DNA of 64,000 nucleotides from Streptomyces sp. QL37 (GTDB lineage: Bacteria > Actinomycetota > Actinomycetes > Streptomycetales > Streptomycetaceae): the NCBI RefSeq assembly GCF_002941025.1, contig NZ_PTJS01000001.1, positions 3,224,001 to 3,288,000 of the forward strand. Direction: 5' to 3'. Numbering within the stretch: the stretch's first letter is position 1; the number at the start of each line of letters is the position of its first letter. Of this stretch, positions 36,070-45,444 are shown one piece after another. The notes under the pieces are model-generated. The model did not search any database. It was not told the DNA's origin and saw only the letters and a program-made list of their open reading frames with translations. The position numbers and the translations under genes were made by a program.

Positions 36070-37398
36070 ATGAACTCAGCGGACCTTGGGCGACGGGTCG
36101 GTGTGCCGTCGACCGCGCTCTTCACCGACCAGTACGAGCTCACGATGGTGCAGGCCGCACTGAAGGCCGGCACCGCGGACCGGCGCTCCGTATTCGAGGC
36201 CTTCACCCGCCGGCTGCCCGAGGGCCGGCGCTACGGCGTCGTCGCGGGCACCGGGCGGGTGCTGGACGCGGTGGAGAACTTCCACTTCGACGACGAGATG
36301 CTCGCCTTCCTGCGCGACCAGCGGGTCGTGGACGCCCGCACCGTCGACTGGCTTGCCGACTACCGCTTCAGCGGGGACATCTGGGGTTACCCGGAGGGCG
36401 AGGTCTACTTCCCGGGCTCGCCGCTCCTGCGGGTCGAGGGCTCCTTCGCGGAGTGCGTGCTGCTGGAGACCGTGATCCTGTCGATCCTGAACCACGACTC
36501 GGCGATCGCCGCCGCGGCGTCCCGGATGTCGGCCGCCGCGGGCGGCCGCAGGCTCATCGAGATGGGCGCGCGGCGCACGCACGAGCTGTCGGCGGTGGCC
36601 TCGGCCCGCGCCGCGTACATCGGCGGCTTCCACACCACCTCGGACCTCGCGGCCGGCTTCCGCTACAACATCCCGACCGTCGGGACGAGCGCGCACGCCT
36701 TCACGCTCCTGCACGACAGCGAGCGGGACGCCTTCCAGGCGCAGGTGGACTCGCTGGGCCGGGGGACCTCGCTGCTCGTCGACACGTACGACGTGACCGA
36801 GGCCGTCCGTACGGCGGTGGAGATCGCGGGGCCGGAGCTCGGGGCCGTACGGATCGACTCGGGCGACCTGCTGCTCGTCGCGCACCGGGTCAGGCAGCAG
36901 CTGGACGAGCTGGGGGCCACGGAGACGAAGATCGTGGTGACGTCCGACCTGGACGAGTACGCGATCGCCTCGCTGGCCGCCGCGCCCGTCGACACCTACG
37001 GGGTGGGCACGCAGCTGGTCACCGGGAGCGGGCACCCGACGTGCTCCATGGTCTACAAGCTGGTGGCGCGTGCGCGGTCCGCCGATCCGGCCGACCCGCT
37101 GCTGCCCGTGGTGAAGAAGTCGCTGGGCGCGAAGTCGTCGAGGGGCGGCCGCAAGTGGGCCGCGCGCCGGCTCGACGAGTACGGGGTGGCCGAGGCCGAG
37201 GTGATCGGCACCGGTGACGTACCGGCGGAGCTCGTCGGCCGGCAGCTCCAGGTCGAGCTGGTCAGGGGCGGCGAGGTGGTCGCCAGGGAACCGCTGGAGG
37301 CGGCGCGCGACCGGCACATCGCGGCCCGGTCGGGGCTGCCGATGTCGGCGATGCAGCTGTCCCGCGGGGAGCCGGTGCTGCCCACGGAGTACGTGTGA
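36070..37398 (+). CDS. pncB: Nicotinate phosphoribosyltransferase
   Basis: A 442-residue enzyme converting nicotinate and PRPP to nicotinate mononucleotide in NAD salvage. TALFTDQYELTMVQAAL is the family start; FEAFTRRLPEGRRYGVVAG, EMGARRTHELSAVASARAAYIGGFHTTSDLAAG, the His-bearing VGTSAHAFTLLH (family phosphohistidine region), and VRIDSGDLLLVAHRVRQQLD, VTSDLDEYAI, GVGTQLVTG complete it. With pncA directly downstream it forms a two-gene nicotinamide-recycling unit: PncA makes nicotinate, PncB uses it. The genes are 235 bp apart, so they may have separate promoters. Confidence 0.95.
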   Translation: MNSADLGRRVGVPSTALFTDQYELTMVQAALKAGTADRRSVFEAFTRRLPEGRRYGVVAGTGRVLDAVENFHFDDEMLAFLRDQRVVDARTVDWLADYRFSGDIWGYPEGEVYFPGSPLLRVEGSFAECVLLETVILSILNHDSAIAAAASRMSAAAGGRRLIEMGARRTHELSAVASARAAYIGGFHTTSDLAAGFRYNIPTVGTSAHAFTLLHDSERDAFQAQVDSLGRGTSLLVDTYDVTEAVRTAVEIAGPELGAVRIDSGDLLLVAHRVRQQLDELGATETKIVVTSDLDEYAIASLAAAPVDTYGVGTQLVTGSGHPTCSMVYKLVARARSADPADPLLPVVKKSLGAKSSRGGRKWAARRLDEYGVAEAEVIGTGDVPAELVGRQLQVELVRGGEVVAREPLEAARDRHIAARSGLPMSAMQLSRGEPVLPTEYV

Positions 37399-37633
37399 GG
37401 CCCCGGGGTACACGTGACACCTGCCCGCCCGTGCGCCCCTCGTCCGCCGGAGGGCCGCGACGCGGCCGGACCCGGTCCCTCCGGAACCGGCCCGGCACGG
37501 CCGGGCGCGCAGGGGAAGGAGAGCCGATGCGTGTGCCCCCTCCCGCAGGGTGCGCCGAGTCTCTAGGCTCGGTGGCATCCCCGCCGCACCGGTTCGCGGA
37601 ACCCGCCGGAACCCCCACCGAAGGACAACCGTC

Positions 37634-38218
37634 ATGCATCGCGCCTTGATCGTCGTTGACGTTCAGAACGACTTCTGCGAGGGCGGCAGCCTCGCGGTGG
37701 CGGGCGGCGCCGATGTCGCCGCCGCCATCACCGACCTGATCGGTGAGGCCCAGCCCGCCTACAGCCACGTCGTGGCCACCCGCGACCACCACATCGACCC
37801 CGGGGACCACTTCTCCGCCGCACCCGACTTCGAGCACTCCTGGCCGCCACACTGCGTCGCCGGCACGGAGGGCGTGGGCTTCCACCCGAATTTCGCCCCC
37901 GCCGTGGCCTCCGGCGCGATCGCCACCGTCTTCGACAAGGGGGCGTACGCGGCGGCGTACAGCGGTTTCGAGGGCGTCGACGAGAACGGCACGGGGCTCG
38001 CCGAGTGGCTGCGGGACAGGTCCGTGACCGCTGTCGACGTCGTCGGCATCGCCACGGACCACTGCGTGCGGGCCACCGCCCTGGACGCGGCCCGCGAGGG
38101 CTTCGCCACGCACGTGCTGCTGGACCTCACCGCCGGTGTCGCCGAGGGGACCACGGAGCGGGCCCTGGAGGAGCTGCGGACCGCCGGCGTGGAGCTGTCC
38201 GGCAAGCCCGTCGTCTGA
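37634..38218 (+). CDS. pncA: Nicotinamidase (isochorismatase-like hydrolase)
   Basis: A 194-residue amidohydrolase that deamidates nicotinamide. The catalytic triad is Asp9 (VVDVQNDFCEGGSL), Lys102 (TVFDKGAYAAAYSGFEG) and Cys144 (GIATDHCVRATALDA); the metal site ATRDHHIDPGDHF is also present. It is cytoplasmic. The same enzyme class activates pyrazinamide in mycobacteria. AAGGACA precedes the ATG. It follows pncB, matching its salvage role. Confidence 0.95.
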   Translation: MHRALIVVDVQNDFCEGGSLAVAGGADVAAAITDLIGEAQPAYSHVVATRDHHIDPGDHFSAAPDFEHSWPPHCVAGTEGVGFHPNFAPAVASGAIATVFDKGAYAAAYSGFEGVDENGTGLAEWLRDRSVTAVDVVGIATDHCVRATALDAAREGFATHVLLDLTAGVAEGTTERALEELRTAGVELSGKPVV

Positions 38219-38235
38219 CCGACCGGCCGGGGGCC

Positions 38236-38580
38236 TCAGGCCGCCGGGCGGGCCGGTCCCGCGTATCCGGAGGAGCCCAGCAGCGCCCGTATCGGGTGCC
38301 AGAGCTCCTGGCCGGTCTGCGGCGCCGTGCGCCAGAGCAGCCCGTCCGGGTGGTGCAGGACCGCCGTGACCTCGTCCGGGGTGGGCGGATGGGCGTTGCC
38401 CCTGAGGTAGACGGCTCGCAGTCCGAGGTTGCGCAGCCTGGTCAGGGCGCGCGCCCGGTTCGCCGCGTGCACCAGCACCCGCACGGGCTCTCCCGGCCCG
38501 GATCCGCCGGCCGGGCCGTTCAGGGTCAGTGCCACCACCACAGTGCCGTTGGGCAACCTGCAGAAACCTCCGCCTGCCAT
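38236..38580 (-). CDS. Conserved-looking small protein of unknown function
   Basis: A 114-residue soluble protein, MAGGGFCRLPNGTVVVALTLNGPAG..., with an arginine-rich middle (VHAANRARALTRLRNLGLRAVYLRGN) and a PTPDEVTAVLHHPDGLLWRTAPQTGQELWHPIRALL end. The ATG at 38578-38580 is preferred because GGGGGAG stands about 8 bases upstream. Composition and codon use look like a genuine Streptomyces gene but no family was recognised. It converges with pncA. Confidence 0.65.
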   Translation of the reverse strand: MAGGGFCRLPNGTVVVALTLNGPAGGSGPGEPVRVLVHAANRARALTRLRNLGLRAVYLRGNAHPPTPDEVTAVLHHPDGLLWRTAPQTGQELWHPIRALLGSSGYAGPARPAA

Positions 38581-38643
38581 GCTTCGCGCTCCCCCGTAAG
38601 ACTTCGTGTCAATAAGGATCGGTAGGACGCACCTAAACACGAC

Positions 38644-38674
38644 CGGCCGCCGCCCCGCTAGGGGGTGGCGGCCG
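38644..38674 (-). terminator. Hairpin downstream of the M6 protease gene
   Basis: CGGCCGCC (38644-38651) pairs with GGCGGCCG (38667-38674), with additional C/G pairing inside the loop; it starts 28 bp after the stop codon of the protease gene. Confidence 0.6.
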
Positions 38675-38702
38675 ATCGCGCTTTGACCAGGCGTTTTTCG
38701 GA

Positions 38703-41102
38703 CTACTTGCCCGAGGGGCCGACCTTCACGGTCACCGTCGAGCCGCTGAGCGGCTCGTTCACGATGCTGATCCGGGTGTTGGTGTCAGTAACCTTGACAC
38801 TTCCTGTCGGGTTTTCCTCGTACCAGTAGGTGCCCTTGCGGTCGTCGAAGACCGGGACGCCCAGGGACGGCTTGATCTTCAGCGCCACGTCCGCGTTGTG
38901 CAGCGTGAAGCCCTTGTTCGGGTACCAGCTGAACGGCGCGTCGAAGGGCTGGATCTTGTTGCGCAGGAGCGTGCCGTCCGTCCACTTCAGCGGCTTGGCG
39001 TGCGAGTCCACCGGCAGGATCAGACCCTGGCCGGGGTGGACCGAGGTGTTGTTGTCCTTCTGGGAGGTGTCCCAGAGCCAGACCATCAGACCGTTCTGGT
39101 ACGAGTAGTGCTCGACCCAGTCGGGGCGGGTGGTGGAGAAGCCGAAGTTGTACGGGCCGACCTCGAGGGTCTTGTCGTACGAGACGTACTGGCGGTTCTC
39201 GGCGATGTAGTACTGCGGGTAGTCGTTGGTGAACGACTCACCGATCCGCGAGAAGCCCTTGGACGTCCAGCCGCTGTCGTCGCCCTCGGCACCGTCCGTG
39301 AAGAGCGCGGAGCCGTCGGCGGTGACCGTGATGGCGTCGGCCGCGAAGCCCTTGCCCCCCGCGCCGCCGTCCGTCTGGTAGCGGAAGCGGAGGTCGATCT
39401 TCTTGCCCGCGTAGGCGTCCAGCGGGAAGGAGAGCTTCTTGTACGCGCCGGAGACGTCCGTCAGGGCCGGCTTGTCGCTGGCGTCGCGCGGGATGGCCTT
39501 GCCGTCGGCCGTGCCGTCGAGCGCGGTCCAGCTGGTGCCGCCGTTCTCGGACACCTCGGTGTAGAGGTAGTCGTAGTCGGCCTCGATGTCGTACCAGCCG
39601 GACAGGTCCAGCGAGGCGGACGACTTGCCGGTCAGGTCGACCGGGCGCGTCAGGGTGTTCGACAGGTCGTCACCCATGTCGCTCCACCACTGCTTGGAGC
39701 CCTCCGCGGGCTTCGTGACCGTGGTGGTGACGGCCTTCTCGGGCAGCTCGACGACGAGCGCCTGCTTGTCCTTGGTGTTGTACTCCGCGACCCCCAGCTT
39801 GTGGGTCGACTTCGTCGCGGCCTTGGCCGTGTCGTAGTCCAGCCAGCCGAGCTGGAGCTTGTCCCAGGCCGTCATGTCGCCCGGGAGGTTGCCTATCTCG
39901 CCCTTGCCGGTGCCGAGCCAGGAGCCCGCCGACATCAGGGACCAGAAGCCGACCGAGTTCTCGCCGCCGCCGGAGGTGTCGTACAGGTCCGGGAGGCCGA
40001 GGTCGTGGGCGTACTCGTGGGCGAAGACACCCAGGCCGCCGTTCTCGGGCTGCGCGGTGTAGTCGCCCACCCAGATTCCCGTGTCGCCGATCTCGGCGCC
40101 GCCGGCCTTGTTGCCCTCGGGGCCCGTCGCGCCGGCGTTGGTGCCGTACGCGTACCAGCGGTGCGCCCAGATGGCGTTCGTGCCCTCCGTGCCGCCGCCC
40201 GCGGACTCGTCCTCGCCGGCGTGGACCAGCTGGAAGTGGTCGATGTAGCCGTCGGGCTCGTTGAAGTTTCCGTCACCGTCGAAGTCGTAACGGTCCCACT
40301 CGTCGTACTGCGCGAGGTCGGCCTTGATCTCGTCCAGGGTGCGGCCCTTGGCCTTCTGGTCGGTCACCCAGGCGTTGACGCCGTCGCGGACGGTGTCCCA
40401 GACGTTGGCGCAGTTGGTCGAGCCGCAGTAGTTGGAGCCGTAACGGGCCTCGTTGTACGGGACCTTGACCCAGTCCGAGACCTCGCCGTCGACGGAGTAG
40501 CGCCCGGAGGACGTCTTCTCGTAGTACGTCTTCAGCGATTCCTTGCCCTTGCCCTCGCCGAAGTAGAGGTCCTGGAAGTGGGCCTGGTCGTAATCGGCCT
40601 GCCAGGCGGTGCTGTTGTCCTTCGCCGGGTCGGGCTCGGCTATCTCGTTGTGCAGCGGTCCGGGCGTGCCGCCGTACTTCTTGACGGGCGGCTTCGGGCC
40701 GTCGCCGTCGGGGTCGAACATCGTGGTGTCGTCGACCTGGTCGCCGAACTCCACGAGGATGGTGAAGATCTTGTCGGTCTTCTCGCGGCCGAGCTCGACG
40801 TACTTGCTCTTGCCGAGCTTGACGACCTTGGAACCGCCCTTGGCGGTCACCTTCTTGTCGCCGGACAGGACCTGCTCCAGCGCGGCCTGACGCTGTGCGT
40901 CCTGCTCCTTGCTGAAGGGGCCTTCCAGGTCGTGCTCGTGCGCCTTGGCCGGCGCGGGGTCGCGGCGGTCCACGATGGAAGCGCCCGAACCCGACGTCCT
41001 GTCGTCCGCCTGCGCCGTGGCGAAGGCGGATGCCGTCGCTGCCGTGGCGGCCAGGCACACGGCTACGGCGGTGGCGCGTAGCGCCCGTCTCTGAGTGGTC
41101 AC
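38703..41102 (-). CDS. Secreted M6-family metalloprotease (immune inhibitor A type)
   Basis: A 799-residue exported protease. The signal peptide is VTTQRRALRATAVAVCLAAT... with cleavage near ATAQAD. A propeptide (~30-105) precedes the catalytic domain: IFTILVEFGDQ, then GVFAHEYAHDLGLPDLYD with zinc ligands in HEYAH (about 361-365), followed by SVGFWSLMSAGSW, the M6 continuation. Calcium-like DFDGDGNFNEPDG lies before it. The C-terminal half carries a carbohydrate-binding-like or VEG beta domain and a final beta-rich module. Bacillus relatives degrade host antibacterial proteins; in Streptomyces a role in nutrient proteolysis is likelier. GGGGAGGAC precedes the GTG. Confidence 0.92.
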   Translation of the reverse strand: MTTQRRALRATAVAVCLAATAATASAFATAQADDRTSGSGASIVDRRDPAPAKAHEHDLEGPFSKEQDAQRQAALEQVLSGDKKVTAKGGSKVVKLGKSKYVELGREKTDKIFTILVEFGDQVDDTTMFDPDGDGPKPPVKKYGGTPGPLHNEIAEPDPAKDNSTAWQADYDQAHFQDLYFGEGKGKESLKTYYEKTSSGRYSVDGEVSDWVKVPYNEARYGSNYCGSTNCANVWDTVRDGVNAWVTDQKAKGRTLDEIKADLAQYDEWDRYDFDGDGNFNEPDGYIDHFQLVHAGEDESAGGGTEGTNAIWAHRWYAYGTNAGATGPEGNKAGGAEIGDTGIWVGDYTAQPENGGLGVFAHEYAHDLGLPDLYDTSGGGENSVGFWSLMSAGSWLGTGKGEIGNLPGDMTAWDKLQLGWLDYDTAKAATKSTHKLGVAEYNTKDKQALVVELPEKAVTTTVTKPAEGSKQWWSDMGDDLSNTLTRPVDLTGKSSASLDLSGWYDIEADYDYLYTEVSENGGTSWTALDGTADGKAIPRDASDKPALTDVSGAYKKLSFPLDAYAGKKIDLRFRYQTDGGAGGKGFAADAITVTADGSALFTDGAEGDDSGWTSKGFSRIGESFTNDYPQYYIAENRQYVSYDKTLEVGPYNFGFSTTRPDWVEHYSYQNGLMVWLWDTSQKDNNTSVHPGQGLILPVDSHAKPLKWTDGTLLRNKIQPFDAPFSWYPNKGFTLHNADVALKIKPSLGVPVFDDRKGTYWYEENPTGSVKVTDTNTRISIVNEPLSGSTVTVKVGPSGK

Positions 41103-41493
41103 TTGATGCAGTCCTCCCCGGCGTTCGCGTCCGCGGCCAGGGGGTGAATTCGGGCCGCGCGCGTTCAACGCGTCACAAGTGACGACATTCGATCGGAGTT
41201 ATGAGAGAAAAGACAGATCTTGACTTGCACACACCAAGTGCACTATGCGGGAGCTCTTTTCCGGTATCCGGACGCGAATCCAGCCGGACCGGGCAGTGGA
41301 CCGGGCAGCCGACCGGCGCGCCGAAAGTCCGCCCCGGCGTCGGTGTGACCCAGTGCGCCCCCCGTGCACCGGTACCGTGGGTGAGGTCACGCTTACTACC
41401 CGTTCCTCGCGGGCATCCACCGTCGTAGAGTCGATTGACAGTGCGAATGTGTTGAAGACTTCCCTATCCGACGCCCCGAGGACGGATACCGCC
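41103..41493. other. Divergent intergenic region between M6 protease and small membrane protein genes
   Basis: No convincing gene in these 391 bases. At 41220-41248 TTGACT and CTATGC are spaced by 17 bp, a possible plus-strand promoter overlapping the inverted repeat TGCAC/GTGCA (41226-41242). On the minus strand the region must hold the promoter of the protease gene. The rest (41250-41400) is GC-rich with short CCGGGCAG repeats. Confidence 0.45.
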
Positions 41494-41784
41494 ATGCCGC
41501 GTCCGACTGCCGCACAGTTCTCCTACGGTTCGGCCACCGTCGTACTCTCCGCCCTCGCCCTGCTGTTGCTGTTCCGCACGGAGTCGGGCATCGGTGTCGC
41601 CGCCGTCTCCACCGTGGCGCTGGTCCTGGGCCTCCTGGTCGCCATGGCCCTGCCGGCGCGCACGAGGGCGGCCCGGCGGGCGACGCCGCCGCCCACCGCC
41701 GCCCGCACGCACCGCACGATCGAGGACATCGAGATCGCGGCCGCCCAGCGGGAGCACATAGGAGAGCACTCGCTGCACCGCTGA
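41494..41784 (+). CDS. Small two-helix membrane protein, unknown function
   Basis: A 96-residue protein with two predicted membrane segments, YGSATVVLSALALLLLF and IGVAAVSTVALVLGLLVAMAL, followed by a basic cytoplasmic tail with a conserved-looking TIEDIEIAAAQREHIGEHSL end. GAGG lies 11 bases before the ATG at 41494, a rather long spacing. No family recognised. Its stop codon is seven bases from the end of the convergent RDD gene. Confidence 0.65.
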   Translation: MPRPTAAQFSYGSATVVLSALALLLLFRTESGIGVAAVSTVALVLGLLVAMALPARTRAARRATPPPTAARTHRTIEDIEIAAAQREHIGEHSLHR

Positions 41785-41790
41785 GCAGAC

Positions 41791-42444
41791 TCAGGTCGCT
41801 GTGACGACCACGGTCTTGCCCGCCTTGTCCTGCAGCCCCTGCCGGTAGGGCTTGTCCGTGAACATCAGCACGATGTTGATGAGCCACCAGAGACACGGGC
41901 AGCACAGCAGCGCGGGGAGCCAGAGCACGACGGCCCGCATCAGCGACGAGCTCGTGTCGGGGACCGAGCCGTCGTTGAGCATCGCGACGCGCATCTTCAG
42001 CAGCCGCTTGCCGGGCGTCCGGCCGTCCTTGTGGGTGAAGTACGTGTCGTACGCGACGTAGACCACCAGGCCGATCAGCGACCACACCAGCTGATGCCCG
42101 GTGTAGGTGTTGCCGATGGCGTTGCCGAAGTCGTCGTTCCCGTCGTCCGAGGAGACGTCGACCGCCCCTCCGAAGGGCAGCGAGATCAGGTACAGCGGGA
42201 TCGAGATGATGAGGAAGTCGATCAACCGCGCCAGGATCCGCTTGCCCGGTTCGGCGAGCGGCGGCATGCCGGCCAGCGGATCCGCGCCGCCGTAGGGACC
42301 ACCGCCGCCGTACGGGTCGTGCGGCGGCGGGGGTGGAGGCGGCCCGCTGTCGTAGGGCGAACCGCTCGGCGGGGGCCCCTGCGGCGGCCGCTTCGAGAAG
42401 GGGTCGTCCTCGGGCGGCGGCGGAGGCGGTGGTTCGTTACTCAT
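41791..42444 (-). CDS. RDD family membrane protein with proline-rich N-terminus
   Basis: A 217-residue protein. Residues 1-65 are an unstructured Pro/Gly-rich stretch (EPPPPPPPEDDPFSKRPPQGPPP..., then GGGGPYGGAD). The RDD domain follows: GKRILARLIDFLIISIPLYLISL with its Arg-Asp pair, VWSLIGLVVYVAYDTYFTHKDGRTPGKRLLKMRV, and LMRAVVLWLPALLCCPCLWWLINIVLMF, three hydrophobic helices in all. RDD proteins have been proposed as exporters or ion/proton antiporters, but the role here is unknown. It is related to the broken RDD gene 1 kb upstream. Confidence 0.87.
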   Translation of the reverse strand: MSNEPPPPPPPEDDPFSKRPPQGPPPSGSPYDSGPPPPPPPHDPYGGGGPYGGADPLAGMPPLAEPGKRILARLIDFLIISIPLYLISLPFGGAVDVSSDDGNDDFGNAIGNTYTGHQLVWSLIGLVVYVAYDTYFTHKDGRTPGKRLLKMRVAMLNDGSVPDTSSSLMRAVVLWLPALLCCPCLWWLINIVLMFTDKPYRQGLQDKAGKTVVVTAT

Positions 42445-42544
42445 GGGGGCAGTGCACCCCGGCCCGCGAAGGCCCGCAACGGCTGAGGTCCCTTCGGGGG
42501 ACGGGGCGTCAGCACACGGGCGTACGGGCCCCGGCCCGTAGGGG

Positions 42545-43351
42545 TCAGGCCGGTTCCTTCAGAGCGTAGAAGGCCATCGGGGAATTCGGCTCGAAGCCGA
42601 TGCGGGGGTACACGGGTGCGCCGGCGGCGGTCGCGTGCAGGGTCGCACGGGTCAGGCCGGTGGCCCGCCCTCCCTCGTACAGCGCCTTGCGGGTCACCGC
42701 TTCGCCGTAGCCCTTGCGCTCCCACGCCGGGGCCGTGGCGACGAGCACGACGAAGAGCCTGCCCGCCACCTCCACCGTCGCCGCGCAGGTCACCGGCACG
42801 CCGTCGCGCATGCCCACGTAGGCGTGAACCCGGTTCTTCCACAGCACGGAGCCGACGAGGCCGTCGCGGCCGTCCTCCAGGGGGAATCCGTAGGCCTGGG
42901 AGTTGAGGTCGGCATAGGCCCGCAGGTGTTCGTCGGTGGTCACCCGTACGAACGTCAGGTCGCGGTGCGCCGGTTCGGGAAGGGGCAGCAGATCCCCGGC
43001 CATGCCGGTGCCGGGAAAGGCGTGTTCGAGGCCCGCCTGGCCGGCAGCCGTCCCGAGTGCCTCGCGTGCCTCGCCGGTCAGGAGGTCCTCGAAGACCCAC
43101 AGGAACCCCGGCCTCTTCTTGGCGCGCATGATCTCGGCCGCCTGGCCCAGCCGCTGCCGCACGAGCTCCGGGTCCGCGCCGACGTCGGTCAGGGTGACGC
43201 AGTTCCAGAAGGCGAACCGGGAGTCGGCCCACCGTACGGCGATGCCCGGGAGGTCGCGCACATCCGCGGCCTCGTCCCGGTCGAGCACCAGCTCACGCCA
43301 GCCCACGACGAGCTGCTCCATCGACTCGACCGCATCCGCGAGGTTCTCCAC
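42545..43351 (-). CDS. GNAT family N-acetyltransferase
   Basis: A 268-residue protein. The C-terminal half is the acetyltransferase: VTTDEHLRAYADLNSQAYGFPLEDGRDGL, VGMRDGVPVTCAATVEVAGRLFVVLVATAPAWERKGYGEAVTRKAL (acetyl-CoA loop with ERKGYG) and YPRIGFEPNSPMAFYAL. The N-terminal half is a degenerate GNAT-like domain, so a tandem GNAT is plausible. GTG at 43351 has AGGAG six bases upstream; ORF extension to 43423 is possible but lacks a ribosome site. Substrate unknown. It lies between two RDD genes on the same strand. Confidence 0.85.
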   Translation of the reverse strand: MENLADAVESMEQLVVGWRELVLDRDEAADVRDLPGIAVRWADSRFAFWNCVTLTDVGADPELVRQRLGQAAEIMRAKKRPGFLWVFEDLLTGEAREALGTAAGQAGLEHAFPGTGMAGDLLPLPEPAHRDLTFVRVTTDEHLRAYADLNSQAYGFPLEDGRDGLVGSVLWKNRVHAYVGMRDGVPVTCAATVEVAGRLFVVLVATAPAWERKGYGEAVTRKALYEGGRATGLTRATLHATAAGAPVYPRIGFEPNSPMAFYALKEPA

Positions 43352-43893
43352 CAGGGCTCCTGAGGGCGTGAAAACGAAGGGCAGACCGAACGAGCGGGGC
43401 CTGGAACTCCCCGGGGAGTCCACTCAGCCCGCGACGAACGTACGGGCCGCCTTGTCGTGCCAGCACTGGCGCCACGGACGGTCGATCAGGCACCAGAGCA
43501 CGTTGAGCACCCCGACGACGACGAGGCCCAGCACCCCGTACACCAGCCAGCGGCGCAGTGCGGCGCCCAGGGACGGGGCGTCGTGGGACTCGATGTCCCG
43601 CACCTCTAGACCGCACAGCTTCTTGCCCAGCGTGCGGCCCCACTTGGCGGTGGGCAGGGCCTCCAGGACGAAGCCGAGGACGAGGAACGCGGCGAGCACC
43701 CCTCCGAACAGCATGGCCGTGGTCGAGTCCAGGAGCCAGACGGTGACCGTCTCACCGGACAGCTTCGCCGCTTCGATCTTCTGGTCGATGTGGTCCATCG
43801 CCTGGGTGACCAGCGGGAAGCCGGCCGCGCCGACGAACGCGCCCAAGACGACCGTGTCGACGACGCGGGCGGCCAGCCGCTTGCCGAGCCCGG

Positions 43894-44359
43894 CGGGCCG
43901 TGCGGACGCCTGGGACCGGGCGAGCTGCTGGAAGGGGTCCTCCACCACAGGCTTCCAGGGCGTGACCGGCTGCTGCTCGGGCATCGGGCTCGGCTGCTGG
44001 GGCCGCGGCTGCTGCGGGCGGGCCGCCTGCTCGGGCTGGGCCAGCTGGTGGACCTGCTGCGCCCAGGAAGCGGAACCCCCGCCGGGGCCGGGGGTCAGGG
44101 GCGTGTTCAGCGGCGCCCGCGCCTGTGGCGGGGTGGGCGCCGCTGAACACGCCCCTGACCCCCGGCCCCGGCGGGGGTTCCGCTTCCTGGGCGCAGCAGG
44201 TCCACCAGCTGGCCCAGCCCGAGCAGGCGGCCCGCCCGCAGCAGCCGCGGCCCCAGCAGCCGAGCCCGATGCCCGAGCAGCAGCCGGTCACGCCCTGGAA
44301 GCCTGTGGTGGAGGACCCCTTCCAGCAGCTCGCCCGGTCCCAGGCGGCCGCCCGGCCCG
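43894..44359. repeat. 225-bp inverted duplication with 16-nt spacer
   Basis: The left arm 43894-44118 is the reverse complement of 44135-44359 with two mismatches; 43907-44118 against 44135-44346 is a perfect 212-bp match. The spacer GCGCCTGTGGCGGGGT belongs to the normal sense sequence. The right arm is the intrusive antisense copy of the RDD-gene linker. As DNA this would be a near-perfect cruciform of over 400 bp. Confidence 0.93.
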
Positions 44360-44631
44360 GAAGCGGCGACGCCGGCCGTCGCCCGCCGACCGACGGCACG
44401 GTCACGATCCGCGCGGTGGGATCCGGCGGCCGCCCCCCGCGGCCGGGGGGGGGGGCCCCGGCCCCCGCCCCCGCCGACGGCACGATGGCGATCCGCGCCG
44501 TGCCGTCGGCGGGGGCGGGGGCCGGGGCCCCCCCCCCCGGCCGCGGGGGGCGGCCGCCGGATCCCACCGCGCGGATCGTGACCGTGCCGTCGGTCGGCGG
44601 GCGACGGCCGGCGTCGCCGCTTCCGGGCCGG
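44352..44631. repeat. 133-bp perfect inverted duplication with 14-nt spacer
   Basis: Arms 44352-44484 and 44499-44631 are exact reverse complements, including an 11-G / 11-C run; the spacer is ATGGCGATCCGCGC. The right arm is the normal sense linker (minus strand RPGSGDAGRRPPTDGTVTIR); the left arm is its antisense copy. It abuts the 225-bp palindrome, overlapping it by 8 bases. Confidence 0.93.
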
Positions 44632-45444
44632 TCGACGCGGATGGTGACGGTGCCGTCGGTCACCTCGTCGTTGCCGTCCCGCATGCCGGGCAGGGCGCCG
44701 CGCGTCGGGTCCGGGGTGCCGGACTGCCGGGGGTCGGCGGGCGCGTCCGGCGGGGTCGCGCGGGCAGGGGCCGCGGGCGGTGTCCGCGTACCGGATTCGG
44801 GCGCTTGCGCCTCGGGCGTACGCGGGTCAGGGCCGCCCCAGGAGACGCGGTGGTCGCGTTCACCTCCGAAACCGGTCTGCCGGGAGGTGTCCGCCTGCCA
44901 GGCGGACGCCGGCCTGGGCCGGCCGGGGGCCACGTCGGCCTCACCCGTGCCTGCCCCGGGGTCCCCGCCGGTCGCTTCCGACGCTTCGACCTCGTCGAGG
45001 TACATCGGCCCGGTCTCGTCCACCGGGGCCGGCCGCCGCGGGGCGTCGTCGGCCGCGGGCGCGGGCGGCGTCGCCGGAGTCGTCTCGCCCTGCTGGGGCG
45101 CGGGCCGGCTGGTGCCGGGGACCCACGAAGCGCCGTTCCAGTACCGGACGTATCCGGGAATGGACGGGTCGGGGTAGTAACCCTCGCGGGGGCTTTCGTC
45201 ACCGGGTGCCGGGGTTGGGGCGCTCATCACCGTGGTCCCGTATCTCTTCGAGGCCTCAATACAAGGGTCCACATCTATCAGACCGCCGACCACCCCCGGG
45301 CCCGTCCTGTCGTTTGGACCACTTTCAGGGTCCAGGCAAGTTTTTCTGGGAAGTCGCGTCATAGACGTCCGTGAGGGCGCTCTCTCCTTGTGCGGGCCGG
45401 TCACGGGACCGGACCCTACGAGCATCGGAAGGTCGTGCACCCTC

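Larger units (their letters stand above)
43424..45227 (-). pseudogene. DUF2510-RDD family membrane protein gene, interrupted by two palindromes
   Basis: The N-terminus is intact from ATG 45225-45227: MSAPTPAPGDESPREGYYPD, a DUF2510 motif (YYPDPSIPGYVRYWNGASW), then a long Pro/Ala/Gly linker with repeated DGTVTIR. At about 44499 the frame enters an inverted copy. The C-terminal part, readable from about 44134 down to 43424 in another frame, is TPPQARAPLNTPLTP..., PWKPVVEDPFQQLARSQASARPAGLGKRLAARVVDTVVLG and a full RDD domain with RTLGKKLCGLEV. Without the inverted copies the two parts would make one protein of roughly 480 residues or more. An ORF starting MPEQQPVTPWK at 43984 could still express the RDD part alone. 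Confidence 0.75.

Noticed and set aside
38898..41081. 727-codon open frame opposite the M6 protease gene
   Set aside because: High GC leaves long antisense frames open. Composition is Arg/Val/Gly-rich without any motif, while the opposite strand encodes a complete metalloprotease.
44125..45177. Long plus-strand reading frame through the palindromic region, encoding Pro/Ala-rich protein
   Set aside because: Its first part is the antisense arm of the inverted duplications and the rest is the complement of the DUF2510-RDD gene; it exists only because of the palindromes.
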